DNA from: CAYSLU01 sp964431965
GTDB taxonomy: Bacteria > Verrucomicrobiota > Kiritimatiellia > CAIKKV01 > CAYSLU01
Assembly: GCA_964431965.1 (NCBI GenBank)
Contig: CAYSLU010000058.1
Coordinates: 1-34,220 of the forward strand
DNA: 34,220 bases
Direction: 5' to 3'
Shown: one piece after another, positions 25,621 to 33,520 of the stretch
Position numbering within the stretch: the stretch's first letter is position 1
Layout: each line of letters opens with the position of its first letter
The notes under the pieces: model-generated
What the model saw: only the letters and a program-made list of their open reading frames with translations
Database searches by the model: none
Told to the model about the DNA's origin: nothing
Made by a program: the position numbers and the translations under genes

Positions 25621-26583
25621 CTAGCGTGACGAGGTCCTGTCGGCGGGCAGCGGCCGGGAGTATGGGGTGAGTCCGGTCGCGCCGCCGGCCGAGCGGATGC
25701 CCGGTGCGCGCAGCGCGTACCACATCGAGTGCCAGCCGTAGGGGATGAAGATCTCCGTGTTGCGCATCCCCTCGACCCCCGGCAGCGTGTTGCTGTACAC
25801 GGGCGGATCCAAGTAAGGGCTGACGATCACCGTCAGCTGGCTTTCGGGCGGCAGCGACACGATGCGGCAGCTGCCGCCGCCGTGCGTGAGCTGTCCCGTC
25901 AGGTTCACCTTCAGGCCCGCCTTATCGGGGAAATACTTGGGCGCCATCGCCAGCTGGATCTGGTTCCAGGGGGCATGAGCCGCCCCGGTGACATTAGACC
26001 ACGATCCGTAGGCGCCAATGGACGAGCTCAGGACCAGCTCCAGGGGCGCCTTGGATCCGGACGCGAGCACGGAATCCGCCGGCCCGTACCGATAGGTCAG
26101 GCTGTAGCCGAAGGCGGCGTGGCGCGAGATGGGCTGCGCGGCAACGGTCACGGTCCGTGACTTGCCGGTGACGTAATCGACCTCGGTGCGCGTTCCGCCG
26201 CCGCCGCCCGTGGTGTTGGTGCTCCAGGCGAGGGCCCAGCTGAGCGTCGCGCCGTTCTCCCCGTTCGTGGCCGACACCGTGAACGGATCGAACCGCCGGC
26301 TCTCGTTCGCGTTCAGCGCGACGGGCTTGTCGTAGTCGGGGTCATCCGGAATCCACACGTAGATGCGCTTGTAGCCGTTGGAGAGATCTCCGTCGAACAT
26401 CACGAAGGCCGCGGCATTCGTCCACGGATTGACGCCGAGCACGGCGAAGCGTGGCCGCGAATTGGCCAGCAGCGGGACATCCGGGAACTTCTTCGGCACG
26501 GACGTGGTGACGCGGTAGCGCGGTGCGGCATCGGCCGCCACCGCTGCCAGCGCAAGTGCTGCGATCAAGAGTTTGCGGACCAT
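25621..26583 (-). CDS. Exported protein of unknown function
   Basis: 320 residues from ATG 26583, with GGGGAGG upstream at good distance. A clear signal peptide (MVRKLLIAALALAAVAADA) suggests export. The mature part is beta-rich with many Ser, Thr, Asn and Pro and one poly-Gly linker (TTGGGGGTR near residue 128). It has no Cys motif, no known catalytic set, and I recognise no family. The repeated phrases (YRYGPADSVLASGS, SLPPESQLTVIVSPYLDPP) suggest beta-sandwich folding. It converges on the amidohydrolase gene, whose stop lies 30 bases away. A promoter candidate is noted upstream. Confidence 0.65.
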   Translation of the reverse strand: MVRKLLIAALALAAVAADAAPRYRVTTSVPKKFPDVPLLANSRPRFAVLGVNPWTNAAAFVMFDGDLSNGYKRIYVWIPDDPDYDKPVALNANESRRFDPFTVSATNGENGATLSWALAWSTNTTGGGGGTRTEVDYVTGKSRTVTVAAQPISRHAAFGYSLTYRYGPADSVLASGSKAPLELVLSSSIGAYGSWSNVTGAAHAPWNQIQLAMAPKYFPDKAGLKVNLTGQLTHGGGSCRIVSLPPESQLTVIVSPYLDPPVYSNTLPGVEGMRNTEIFIPYGWHSMWYALRAPGIRSAGGATGLTPYSRPLPADRTSSR

Positions 26584-26626
26584 GCACGGCCTCCCCGGAG
26601 CGGATCTGCTGACGCGACGGCCTCGG

Positions 26627-26656
26627 AATATTGTCGTCCGCCGGCCGGAAACACAA
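26627..26656 (-). promoter_or_regulatory. Weak promoter candidate of the exported orphan
   Basis: On the minus strand TTGTGT (26656-26651), 18-base spacer, AATATT (26632-26627). Both boxes are poor, but the site lies about 44 bases before ATG 26583 in the only AT-richer stretch there. Confidence 0.25.
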
Positions 26657-26712
26657 GCTGGAAGGGGCCACGCCCTCGGCCGGTCGGCTGGCTGCGGCCG
26701 TCATAAACGAAA

Positions 26713-26738
26713 GCGGCCGCGGATCGGTCCGCGGCCGC
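26713..26738 (-). terminator. Rho-independent terminator of the small exported protein gene
   Basis: A perfect 11-bp stem (GCGGCCGCGGA, 26713-26723, with 26728-26738) and a TCGG loop, 24 bases past the stop at 26763. On the minus strand the stem is followed by TTTCGTTTA. It also separates this gene from the next minus-strand gene. Confidence 0.75.
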
Positions 26739-26762
26739 TCAACCCGATCGGATAGGTAGGGC

Positions 26763-27200
26763 CTACTGCGCGCCCAGCTTTTCGATGGACTTCACGGAGC
26801 GGATCGCGATAACCACCTTGCCCCTGCGGTCGGTTTGTGAGCCCATGCCGATGAGCTTCACGTCGGATCCGACGTACTGCTCGAGGTTGATGGCCGGCTC
26901 CGCGACGCCGGTCTTCTTATCGACCTTCGGCTTGTTCGCCGGGATGACCGTCTTGCTGCCCTGCGCGTCCGTCAGGAAATACCGCGTCTCGTTCGCGCCC
27001 GTCTTCTTGTTGGCGACTTCTTCCTTGGACACCTTGCCGGTCAGCGTGAGCTCCTGCAGCGGGGGCGGAGCGGGCTTGTCGGCCTGGGCCGCCTTCGCCA
27101 CCTTGGGGACGGCCGGAGCCGCATCGCCCTCGGCCTTGCTCGACGCCACGGAACCCATCATCACGGCCACCGCCAGACCAGCCACGAGTAGTATCTTCAT
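26763..27200 (-). CDS. Small exported lysine-rich protein
   Basis: 145 residues from ATG 27200; an in-frame GTG at 27212 is possible, since GAGGTG lies nearer to it. Signal peptide MKILLVAGLAVAVMMGSVASSKA. A Pro/Ala/Lys linker (residues about 30-50) leads to a small beta domain with ELTLTGKVSKEE, YFLTDAQGSKTVIP, and VGSDVKLIGMGSQTDRRGKVVIAIRSV. The pattern of a short strand, 'G-K', then 'V-I-P' and 'L-x-x-Y-V-G-x-x-V-K' resembles a small OB-like fold that often occurs in exported proteins of related bacteria, but I can name no function. It ends with a good terminator at 26713-26738. Confidence 0.7.
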   Translation of the reverse strand: MKILLVAGLAVAVMMGSVASSKAEGDAAPAVPKVAKAAQADKPAPPPLQELTLTGKVSKEEVANKKTGANETRYFLTDAQGSKTVIPANKPKVDKKTGVAEPAINLEQYVGSDVKLIGMGSQTDRRGKVVIAIRSVKSIEKLGAQ

Positions 27201-27385
27201 AGTCAGGCTCACACCTCGGGGTACCACATGTTTCGGATGCGCTTGCTCGTCAGTCGCGAGACAGAACCAACTGCTCGCCGGCAGGCCACGCCGTATCGGG
27301 AATCAGGCAGCCGTATGCCTCCTGGCACCCACGCCAAACCGTCCTCGAGTGCCGATGCCTGTTTACCACAAAGCACCGGTTCGAA

Positions 27386-28324
27386 CTACGGAATATCGTG
27401 CGGCCGGCGTTCGCTCCCGTCGGAGCCGGCTGCCAGTTCGCGCGGCAGGGGCGGGGTGGCGCCTGCCTGCGTGCAGACGTAGGCGGCCACCCGGTTTGCG
27501 ATGGAGGCAATCGCATCCAGGTCGGCGCCACGAAGCAGGTTTAGGACCATGGCCGCGGTGAATGCGTCGCCGGCGCCGACGGTATCGACCACGCGGGCGG
27601 GGAAGCCCGGATGCTCCGCCCGGCGTTCGCCGGCGAGCAGCAGGCAGCCGTCTGCGCCGCGCGTCAGGGCGACCAGCTTCAGGTGAAAGCGGTCCGCAAG
27701 GGCGGCCAGGCTGCCCGCCTCGTCGGCCGGCAGGCCCAGCAGGCGCGCGAGCGTGGGGCGCTCCTCGTCGTTGAGCTTCAGAACGTCGCTGGCGGCGAGC
27801 AGCTCGCGGAGGAGGCCGGCCTCGAAGTAGGCCTGGCGAAGGTTGACGTCCAGCACGCGGAGGCAGCCTGGACGGGCGGCGGACACGAAGGAGCGGATGG
27901 ATCGCCGGGCATCCGGGCTGCGCTGGCCGAGCGAGCCGAAGCAGACGGCGTCGGCTCGGCCTGCGAGATCGAGCATGTCGGGTGTGAGCGGCAGATGGTC
28001 CCAGGCCGCGCCCTCCCGGATGGTGTACCGGGGCGCTCCCCGCGCGTCGAGCGCCACGTCGACCGCGCCCGTCGGGTGAGCCGGATCGGAGGCGACCCAG
28101 CGGTCGGGCAGCCCCAGCTCCGCGAGCCGCGCCCGTGCGTCGCGGCCCGGTTCGTCCGCACCGACGGCGCTGACCGGTATGCCCTCCGCGCCGAGGGCTC
28201 GGGCGTGGTAGGCGAAGTTGGCCGGCGCGCCGCCGAGCTGGCGGCCGCCCGGGAGCAGGTCCCAGAGCAGCTCCCCGATGCCTACGAGCACCGGCCGGGC
28301 GGATGGCGTGCGACGGTCGGGCAT
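27386..28324 (-). CDS. PfkB-family sugar kinase (fructokinase-like)
   Basis: Ribokinase/PfkB-fold kinase that phosphorylates a sugar from ATP in the cytoplasm. 312 residues. Family signatures are visible: N-terminal GELLWDLLPGGRQLGGAPANFAYH, the A/N-rich substrate-binding strand, LKLNDEE in the centre, and C-terminal VDTVGAGDAFTAAM with the catalytic Asp of GAGD. The GGAPANFA wording is like fructokinases, but substrate specificity is not readable. The start ATG (28324) overlaps the apbE stop by one base (TGATG), so it is the last gene of the prfA operon. A role with the galactan locus is conceivable but not shown. Confidence 0.9.
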   Translation of the reverse strand: MPDRRTPSARPVLVGIGELLWDLLPGGRQLGGAPANFAYHARALGAEGIPVSAVGADEPGRDARARLAELGLPDRWVASDPAHPTGAVDVALDARGAPRYTIREGAAWDHLPLTPDMLDLAGRADAVCFGSLGQRSPDARRSIRSFVSAARPGCLRVLDVNLRQAYFEAGLLRELLAASDVLKLNDEERPTLARLLGLPADEAGSLAALADRFHLKLVALTRGADGCLLLAGERRAEHPGFPARVVDTVGAGDAFTAAMVLNLLRGADLDAIASIANRVAAYVCTQAGATPPLPRELAAGSDGSERRPHDIP

Positions 28325-29385
28325 CAGGGCGCCTCCGCTCCGATGGCGCTCACGCGGCTGCGCCAGGCCGGGGTGGCCTCGAAGCGGGCCGCGAACTCCG
28401 GGGTCACGTAGGCGACAGCCGGCTGCACGTCCGGCACGAAGATCGCGCCGCAGCCGGGCTGGGCGCCTATCACGGCCGCGCCCCGCTCGACGCCGAGTAT
28501 GAAGAGGCCGGTTGAGAGGCCGTCGGTTTCGCCGGCGGTCGGCGCGATGACCGTCACGCCGGCCATGCCGGCCACCGGCATGCCCGTGCGCGGGTCGATG
28601 ATATGGGTGTAGCGGCGTCCGTCAATCATGACGAACCGCTCGTAGTTTCCCGATGTGGCGACGGCCATTCCGCTGTCGAGGCGGAGCGTGCCGATGATTT
28701 CGTCCCGATTGAAGGGATTGCGGACGCCGATGTGCCAGGCGTCACCCGGGCGGGGGTGGCCGATGGCCCGCATGTTGCCGCCGAGGTTGACGAGGAAGTT
28801 CGTGGCGCCCTGAGCCAGCAGGCGCGAGACGCAGACATCGACGGCGTACCCCTTGGCGATTCCGCCCAGGTCGATCATCATGCCGGGCCGCTCGAGCCGC
28901 ACCCGGTCGCCGTCGATCGTCAGGCGATCGGACCCCACGAGGTCGAGCGCCGCGCGGATGCAGGCCGGGTCGGGCACGGCGTCCGGCCGGGTGCCGCCGC
29001 TGAAGCCCCAGAGGCGGACGAGCGGGGCGACGGTGACGTCGAACGCGCCGCCCGTGAGGCCCGAGTGGCGCTTGGCGAGGATGAGCACGTCTCGCAGGGC
29101 GGGCGATACGGTTACCGGCGCACCGCCGGCGGACCGGTTGAGGCCGGCCAGCTCGCTGTCGTCGCGGTACAGGCTCATCCCGCGGTCGATCTCGTCGAAC
29201 ACCTCGCGCATCCGGTCGGTGTAGTCGCCGAGATCGGCCCGGCGCCCGGACTCGACCATAAGGGAGGCGACGGTGCCCATGACGGCGATCTCCGCGTGAG
29301 CGAGGGGATGCGGGCGACAGCCCGCGCCCGACAGCGCCACCAGCGCGGCGGCCGCGAGCGCTTCGGGAAGCCGGCGACGGTTCAT
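28324..29385 (-). CDS. apbE: ApbE-type FAD:protein FMN transferase, lipoprotein-like
   Basis: 353 residues from ATG 29385, with GGAAGGAG at seven bases. ApbE moves FMN from FAD to a Thr of a partner protein (for example NqrB/C or RnfD/G) at the outer face of the inner membrane, needing Mg2+. Seen: an N-terminal signal with Cys after SGAGC (a near-lipobox), AVMGTVASL, LTGGAFDVTVAPLVRLWGF, the FAD/metal region DLGGIAKGYAVD, FLVNLGGNMRA, SGNYERF, HIIDPRTG and the Mg-binding ETDGLSTGLFILG. No Nqr or Rnf gene is in this window, so the flavinylated partner is unknown. The stop of the TPR gene upstream overlaps its start (ATGA). Confidence 0.94.
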   Translation of the reverse strand: MNRRRLPEALAAAALVALSGAGCRPHPLAHAEIAVMGTVASLMVESGRRADLGDYTDRMREVFDEIDRGMSLYRDDSELAGLNRSAGGAPVTVSPALRDVLILAKRHSGLTGGAFDVTVAPLVRLWGFSGGTRPDAVPDPACIRAALDLVGSDRLTIDGDRVRLERPGMMIDLGGIAKGYAVDVCVSRLLAQGATNFLVNLGGNMRAIGHPRPGDAWHIGVRNPFNRDEIIGTLRLDSGMAVATSGNYERFVMIDGRRYTHIIDPRTGMPVAGMAGVTVIAPTAGETDGLSTGLFILGVERGAAVIGAQPGCGAIFVPDVQPAVAYVTPEFAARFEATPAWRSRVSAIGAEAP

Positions 29386-30764
29386 GGGCGGTCTCCTTCC
29401 GGGGCCGGGCGGCCGGCGAGCGCCGACAGCCGGTCGCGGACGGACGCGGCGATGGACTCGGGCAGCTCGGCGATGGCGTCGCGCTGGGCGGCCCGGCAGA
29501 TCGCGTCGTAGGGCGGCATTCCGGCGGCGGCGCCGGAGGCCCGCTGGGCGGCGTCTGCGGCGTCCCACAGCCGGCGGCTGAACGCCAGCAGGGCTGCGGC
29601 TTCGGGCTCGCCGCCGACGACGAGCCACGTGATCGACTGGCGGACCGTCTCGCGCACGGCGCCGGCGGCGGCTTCCGGTGTCGTCTGATTCACCTGAAGG
29701 GCCAGCTCGCGGGCGACAAACGCCTCGATGTCCGGCCCGGCGGCGTCGGGGAAGCGCTGGGCGAGTCGGGCGTAGGCATGCGCCGCGCCGGGCCGGTCGC
29801 CGCGCCTGACGAGGCTGAAGACCGCTTCGCTGAGGAAGTTCGCGTAGGCGGTATCGACGCCGGCTCCGGGGTGGCGGGCCAGGGCATCCTCGTAGGCACG
29901 AGCGGCGCCCTCGAAGGAGTCCGGCGAGGGGAGGGTGAGCAGCAGGCCGAGGCGCGGCTCGTAGATGATCCGGCCTTGCTGGAACAGCGCCGCGAGCGAC
30001 TGGAAGACGGTGCGCGAGGCGCCGATCGAATCGGGAGCCAGGAGCCGTCCTCGCCATCCCCAGTACAGCGCGTGCGTCTCCGGGGCGCGCCAGTCCAGAG
30101 GGCCGTAGATCCGCTCCAGCTCCTGCATGCGGTCCGCGATCAGGCCGCGGGCGGCCCATCGATCGCGCGCGTCAGGCCCAGCGGCGTAGTCCGGCCTCGC
30201 GCCGCCGACCAGGTCGGTCATCTCGCGCGCCAGCTCCCGCCGGTAGAAGCCCGCGGCTTCGTCCCACGGTCCGCCGATCTTGTGCTTGTAGAGCCATGCG
30301 AGCTCCGTGCAAAGGCCGGGGTCTCCGGGGTTGCAGCGGATGCCGTCGTCGCGCAGCAGTCGGATTCCCTGGCTGACCCAGCGCCAGCGGTCCTCCGGCC
30401 TCGAGAACACGGCGCTGATGTTGTAGGCCATGTTCCAGGCGTGGAAGGCCCACACGGGGGTGAAGCGGGGCTCCAGCTTCGTGATCCAGTCGGCGAGCTG
30501 GACGATCTCCAGGTACTTCCCCGCGTCCTGCAGTTCGGTCGCGCGGACCCAGAGGGCATCGGCGATGATGCCGCGGAAGCCGCCGAGGGCCACGGTGGTG
30601 AAGGTCACGATCGGCGGCGCGTTCGCCAGCGGACCGGCCGGGTTGAAGCCACGCTCGGAGCGGATGCGCCGGATGGGGTCGTGGAGGCGCCCGGCGGCGT
30701 AGAAGCAGGCGGCCGCGACGGCAACCAGCAGGATGGACCACCTTCGGTTCATGAGCCCGATCAT
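29382..30764 (-). CDS. Membrane-anchored TPR-like protein of unknown function
   Basis: 460 residues from ATG 30764, which overlaps the prmC stop (ATGA); ATG 30752, four codons later, is also possible. One hydrophobic segment (about residues 9-26) acts as signal anchor, and the remainder is a helical, TPR-like repeat protein. A conserved-looking block near residues 50-120 (GGFRGIIADALWVRATELQ, LADWITKLEPRF, VWAFHAWNMAYNIS) is familiar to me from uncharacterised proteins of related phyla but has no function attached. It sits between prmC and apbE with overlapping stops and starts on both sides, so it is translationally coupled to both. Confidence 0.8.
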   Translation of the reverse strand: MIGLMNRRWSILLVAVAAACFYAAGRLHDPIRRIRSERGFNPAGPLANAPPIVTFTTVALGGFRGIIADALWVRATELQDAGKYLEIVQLADWITKLEPRFTPVWAFHAWNMAYNISAVFSRPEDRWRWVSQGIRLLRDDGIRCNPGDPGLCTELAWLYKHKIGGPWDEAAGFYRRELAREMTDLVGGARPDYAAGPDARDRWAARGLIADRMQELERIYGPLDWRAPETHALYWGWRGRLLAPDSIGASRTVFQSLAALFQQGRIIYEPRLGLLLTLPSPDSFEGAARAYEDALARHPGAGVDTAYANFLSEAVFSLVRRGDRPGAAHAYARLAQRFPDAAGPDIEAFVARELALQVNQTTPEAAAGAVRETVRQSITWLVVGGEPEAAALLAFSRRLWDAADAAQRASGAAAGMPPYDAICRAAQRDAIAELPESIAASVRDRLSALAGRPAPEGDRP

Positions 30765-31702
30765 GGCCGCACGGCCCGGATCACCCGGTCCCGGCCCGCC
30801 AAGTCGGGCTGGCACCGAATCGCACCGTACCCGGCTTCGGCCAGGATGGTCGTGACGGCTTCCTTCTGATCATAGCCGATCTCCAGAAAAAGCAAACCGC
30901 CCGCCGTCAGCGCCGCGTATGCCTGGGTGGCGATGGGGCGGTACGCCGCCAGGCCGTCGGCGCCGCCGTCGAGTGCGAGGCGGGGCTCGTGGTCGCGCAC
31001 GTGCGGCTCCAGCCGAGCCCAGTCCGGCGTGCGGACGTAGGGCGGATTGGAGACGACGGCGGACAGGCTTCCGGCGGCCGCGCCGGCCAGCCATTCGCCC
31101 GAGACGAACGTGACGCGGTCGCCGGCTCCGAGGGTTGCCGCGTTTTCTCGGGCCAGCGCGAGCGCGTCCGCGCTGGGGTCGATGGCCGTGATGGCGGCGG
31201 CGGGGCGGGCGAGCGCCAGGCTGATGGCGATGCAACCCGTGCCCGTTCCGACGTCCGCGAGCGCGGGGGTGGGGCGCTGCCAGAGGGAGTCCTCTCCAAG
31301 CACGGCCTCAACCAGGATCTCCGTCTCGGGCCTCGGAATGAGCGCGCGGCCATCGGTTCGGAATCGGTGGCCGAGGAACTCGGTGAAGCCCATGACGTAC
31401 TGGAGCGGCTCGTGGGCGGCGAGGCGCCGCAGCCCGGCCCGCAGGGCGGAGACCTGGGCGTCCGACGGAGTAGAGTCGAACCGCAGGTACAGCTCCAGGC
31501 GCCGGCAGCCGAGCACGTGCGCGGCGAAGTGCTCAAAGGCCAGCCGGGGCTGCGGAACGCCGGCTTGCTCCAGGTGGGCGGATCCGGCTTTCAGAATCTC
31601 GCCGAGCTGGCGGGGCCGGAGTGCGGCGCCGGCGCCCGGTGCGCGCTCCACCCCGGCCCGCGAGGCGGGTGCCGCTGAATCCGGGCTTCGGGGGGTGGGC
31701 AT
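30761..31702 (-). CDS. prmC: Release factor glutamine methyltransferase
   Basis: PrmC methylates the Gln of the GGQ motif in RF1 and RF2 using S-adenosylmethionine; prfA, its substrate, lies immediately upstream. 313 residues from ATG 31702, three bases after the prfA stop (TGA GCC ATG), so the two are coupled. The SAM loop DVGTGTGCIAISLA and the catalytic NPPYVRTPDW are both clear, and the N-terminal five-helix domain is present (LEHFAAHVLGCRRLELYL-like stretch and EPLQYVMGFTEFLGHRF). The first 30 residues are Pro/Ala-rich and unconserved, so the true start might be further in. Confidence 0.96.
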   Translation of the reverse strand: MPTPRSPDSAAPASRAGVERAPGAGAALRPRQLGEILKAGSAHLEQAGVPQPRLAFEHFAAHVLGCRRLELYLRFDSTPSDAQVSALRAGLRRLAAHEPLQYVMGFTEFLGHRFRTDGRALIPRPETEILVEAVLGEDSLWQRPTPALADVGTGTGCIAISLALARPAAAITAIDPSADALALARENAATLGAGDRVTFVSGEWLAGAAAGSLSAVVSNPPYVRTPDWARLEPHVRDHEPRLALDGGADGLAAYRPIATQAYAALTAGGLLFLEIGYDQKEAVTTILAEAGYGAIRCQPDLAGRDRVIRAVRP

Positions 31703-31705
31703 GGC

Positions 31706-32794
31706 TCAGGCCGACGCCATTTCCTTTTTCAGGCGCAGTTCGACGTCGTGATCCCGGAGCGCTTCGAGCACGGGGCCGATCTCGCCTTCGACCACGCGGT
31801 TCAAGTTGTAGGACGTCAGGTTGATCCGGTGATCGGTCAGGCGGTTCTGGGGGAAGTTGTAAGTGCGGATGCGCTCGCTGCGGTCGCCGGTGCCGATCTG
31901 GGAACGGCGCTCGTCGCCGAGGCGCTTCTCTTCTTCCTGGCGCTTGACGTCGAGCAGGCGGGCCTTGAGCACGTTCAGGGCCTTCTCGCGGTTCCGCTGC
32001 TGCGAGCGCTCGTCCTGGCTCTGGGCCACGATGCCGGTGGGCAGGTGCGTGACCCGGATCGCCGAGTAGGTCGTGTTCACGCTCTGGCCGCCTGGGCCGG
32101 AGGAGCAGAAGATGTCGATGCGCAGGTCCGCGGGGTTGAGGACAATTTCGTCGATTTCGTCGGCCTCAGGCAGGACCGCCACCGTTGCCGTGGAGGTGTG
32201 GATGCGCCCCTGCGCCTCGGTGGCGGGCACGCGCTGGACCCGGTGGCACCCGCTCTCGTACTTGAGGGTCCGGTACACGTACTCGCCTTCGATGGAGACC
32301 AGCAATTCCTTGTAGCCGCCGACCGAGGACGGGCTGCCGTCGATGACGCCGACCTTCCACCCCCGGTTCTCGGAGTAGCGGCTGTACATGCGGAACAGGT
32401 CGGCCGCGAAGAGGGCGGCTTCCTCTCCGCCGGTGCCGGCCCGGATTTCCATGATCACGTTGCGCGCGTCGCTGGGGTCCGGCGGCAGCATCTCGACCAT
32501 GAGGTCGCGCTCGGCGCGCGGCGCCTCGACTTCGAGCCGCTGGACCTCTTCCGTCGCCATGGCCGCGAGCTCGGGATCGGACGTCGCGTCGGCCGCGAGC
32601 CCGCGGTTGTCCTCAAGCTCGCGCGCCAGGCGCGCGTAGGCGTCGGCCTTCTCGGCGATGCGGCGGAGCCGGTTGTGCTCCCGGACCAGCTCCTGGAACT
32701 TGCGCTTGTTGGCCGCCGCGTCGGGGCTTGAAATGGCGCTTTCGACCGCCGAGAGGCGGGCTTTGAGCTTGTCGATGTAGTCCTGGGTGATCAT
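31706..32794 (-). CDS. prfA: Peptide chain release factor 1
   Basis: RF1 reads UAA and UAG stop codons and releases the peptide. 362 residues, normal length. The catalytic GGQ is in FCSSGPGGQSVNTT. The tripeptide anticodon region reads RVPATE, the PAT form of RF1 and not the SPF of RF2, which fixes the call. Other conserved regions: GTGGEEAALFAADLFRMY, RVQRVPATEAQGRIHTS, and the C-terminal YNFPQNRLTDHRINLT. The ribosome binding site is weak (GGAA ten bases before ATG 32794). It is the first gene of the prfA-prmC-TPR-apbE-pfkB series. Confidence 0.98.
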   Translation of the reverse strand: MITQDYIDKLKARLSAVESAISSPDAAANKRKFQELVREHNRLRRIAEKADAYARLARELEDNRGLAADATSDPELAAMATEEVQRLEVEAPRAERDLMVEMLPPDPSDARNVIMEIRAGTGGEEAALFAADLFRMYSRYSENRGWKVGVIDGSPSSVGGYKELLVSIEGEYVYRTLKYESGCHRVQRVPATEAQGRIHTSTATVAVLPEADEIDEIVLNPADLRIDIFCSSGPGGQSVNTTYSAIRVTHLPTGIVAQSQDERSQQRNREKALNVLKARLLDVKRQEEEKRLGDERRSQIGTGDRSERIRTYNFPQNRLTDHRINLTSYNLNRVVEGEIGPVLEALRDHDVELRLKKEMASA

Positions 32795-32825
32795 GCCGCG
32801 TTCCGGCGCCGGGCGGCGAAAAGCA

Positions 32826-32864
32826 AACAGGCCAGGTCGCCGACTGCCGACGACCTGGCCTGTT
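32826..32864 (-). terminator. Strong hairpin between rpmE and prfA
   Basis: A perfect 14-bp stem: AACAGGCCAGGTCG (32826-32839) pairs with CGACCTGGCCTGTT (32851-32864), loop of 11 bases. On the minus strand it follows the rpmE stop by 9 bases and is followed by TGCTTTTCG, so it fits a rho-independent terminator. The prfA start is only 32 bases further on, so partial read-through would be needed unless prfA has its own promoter. Confidence 0.8.
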
Positions 32865-32873
32865 GGCGCAGAG

Positions 32874-33074
32874 CTACTTCGCGGCGTAGCGCTTCTTGAA
32901 CTGCTGCACGCGGCTCGCGGCGTCTACCGAGACGGCGCGTCCCGTGAAGAACGGATGGCAGGCCGCGCACGCGTTGAGGTGCATGTCCTTGCCTGTTGAG
33001 CCGACTGTGATCACATGCCCGCAGGCGCACGAGATCTTCCGCGGAGCGTATTCCGGATGGATATCCTTCTTCAT
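32874..33074 (-). CDS. rpmE: Ribosomal protein bL31, zinc-binding (C+) type
   Basis: 66-residue 50S subunit protein. The zinc ligands of the C+ form are present: ISCACGH near residue 15 and NACAACHPFFTGR near residue 36. ATG 33074 is favoured: it begins the canonical MKKDIHPEY, and AAAGGTGG lies six bases upstream; a longer in-frame reading from 33098 adds only MNVERWYA. Upstream, a promoter candidate gives a short leader. C+ L31 usually signals that a zinc-independent paralogue may exist elsewhere; none is in this window. Confidence 0.97.
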   Translation of the reverse strand: MKKDIHPEYAPRKISCACGHVITVGSTGKDMHLNACAACHPFFTGRAVSVDAASRVQQFKKRYAAK

Positions 33075-33107
33075 CGCATACCACCTTTCGACGTTCAAAA
33101 GCGATGA

Positions 33108-33136
33108 ATACTAGGGGATGTGGCGCGGCAATGCAA
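33108..33136 (-). promoter_or_regulatory. Candidate sigma70 promoter of rpmE
   Basis: On the minus strand TTGCAT (33136-33131), 17-base spacer, TAGTAT (33113-33108). The start would be near 33101, a leader of about 27 bases before ATG 33074. Spacing and boxes are good. Confidence 0.5.
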
Positions 33137-33286
33137 GCGTGGCGTTGGATGGATCGCACATTGCACATTGGCGGCCGGCCCTGGCGCAACGGGATGTCGA
33201 CAAGTCCCGCCGGCTGCGCCACCATGATCACGGCAGGCATTGCGATGGCCGTCGGATTCCCGGGGGTGGGGGCGGTGGAGGACGAC

Positions 33287-33520
33287 ATGGAGACGAAGAC
33301 GATCATTCTCGATCTGGATGGCGCGAACTGCCCGGGCTGCATCTACACGATCGAGCGGGCCGGACGCCGGCTGGCCGGTGTGTCGGAGGTGCGGGTGGAC
33401 GCCGGCCGCCAGGAGGTCCGGGTGGACTGCGACGGTCGGCCGGGTGTAGGCGAGGCCGTTCGGGACATCGTTCGACTGCTGGGGCATGACGCGCGCATCC
33501 GGCCGGGCCCGGCTGCCTAG
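33287..33520 (+). CDS. Small heavy-metal-associated (HMA) domain protein
   Basis: 77 residues from ATG 33287, with GGAGG at 33277-33281; in-frame starts further up have no ribosome binding site. The ferredoxin-like HMA pattern of copper and mercury carriers is clear: a first strand (TIILDLDGANCPGCIYTIE) with the CxxC metal site near residues 14-17, then a helix, the SEVRVDAGRQEVRVDC strands and a second helix. Function is probably metal carriage like CopZ or MerP; no P-type ATPase or regulator is close, so it is an orphan carrier. Its stop TAG (33518-33520) and the mgtE-like stop overlap head-on. Confidence 0.85.
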   Translation: METKTIILDLDGANCPGCIYTIERAGRRLAGVSEVRVDAGRQEVRVDCDGRPGVGEAVRDIVRLLGHDARIRPGPAA

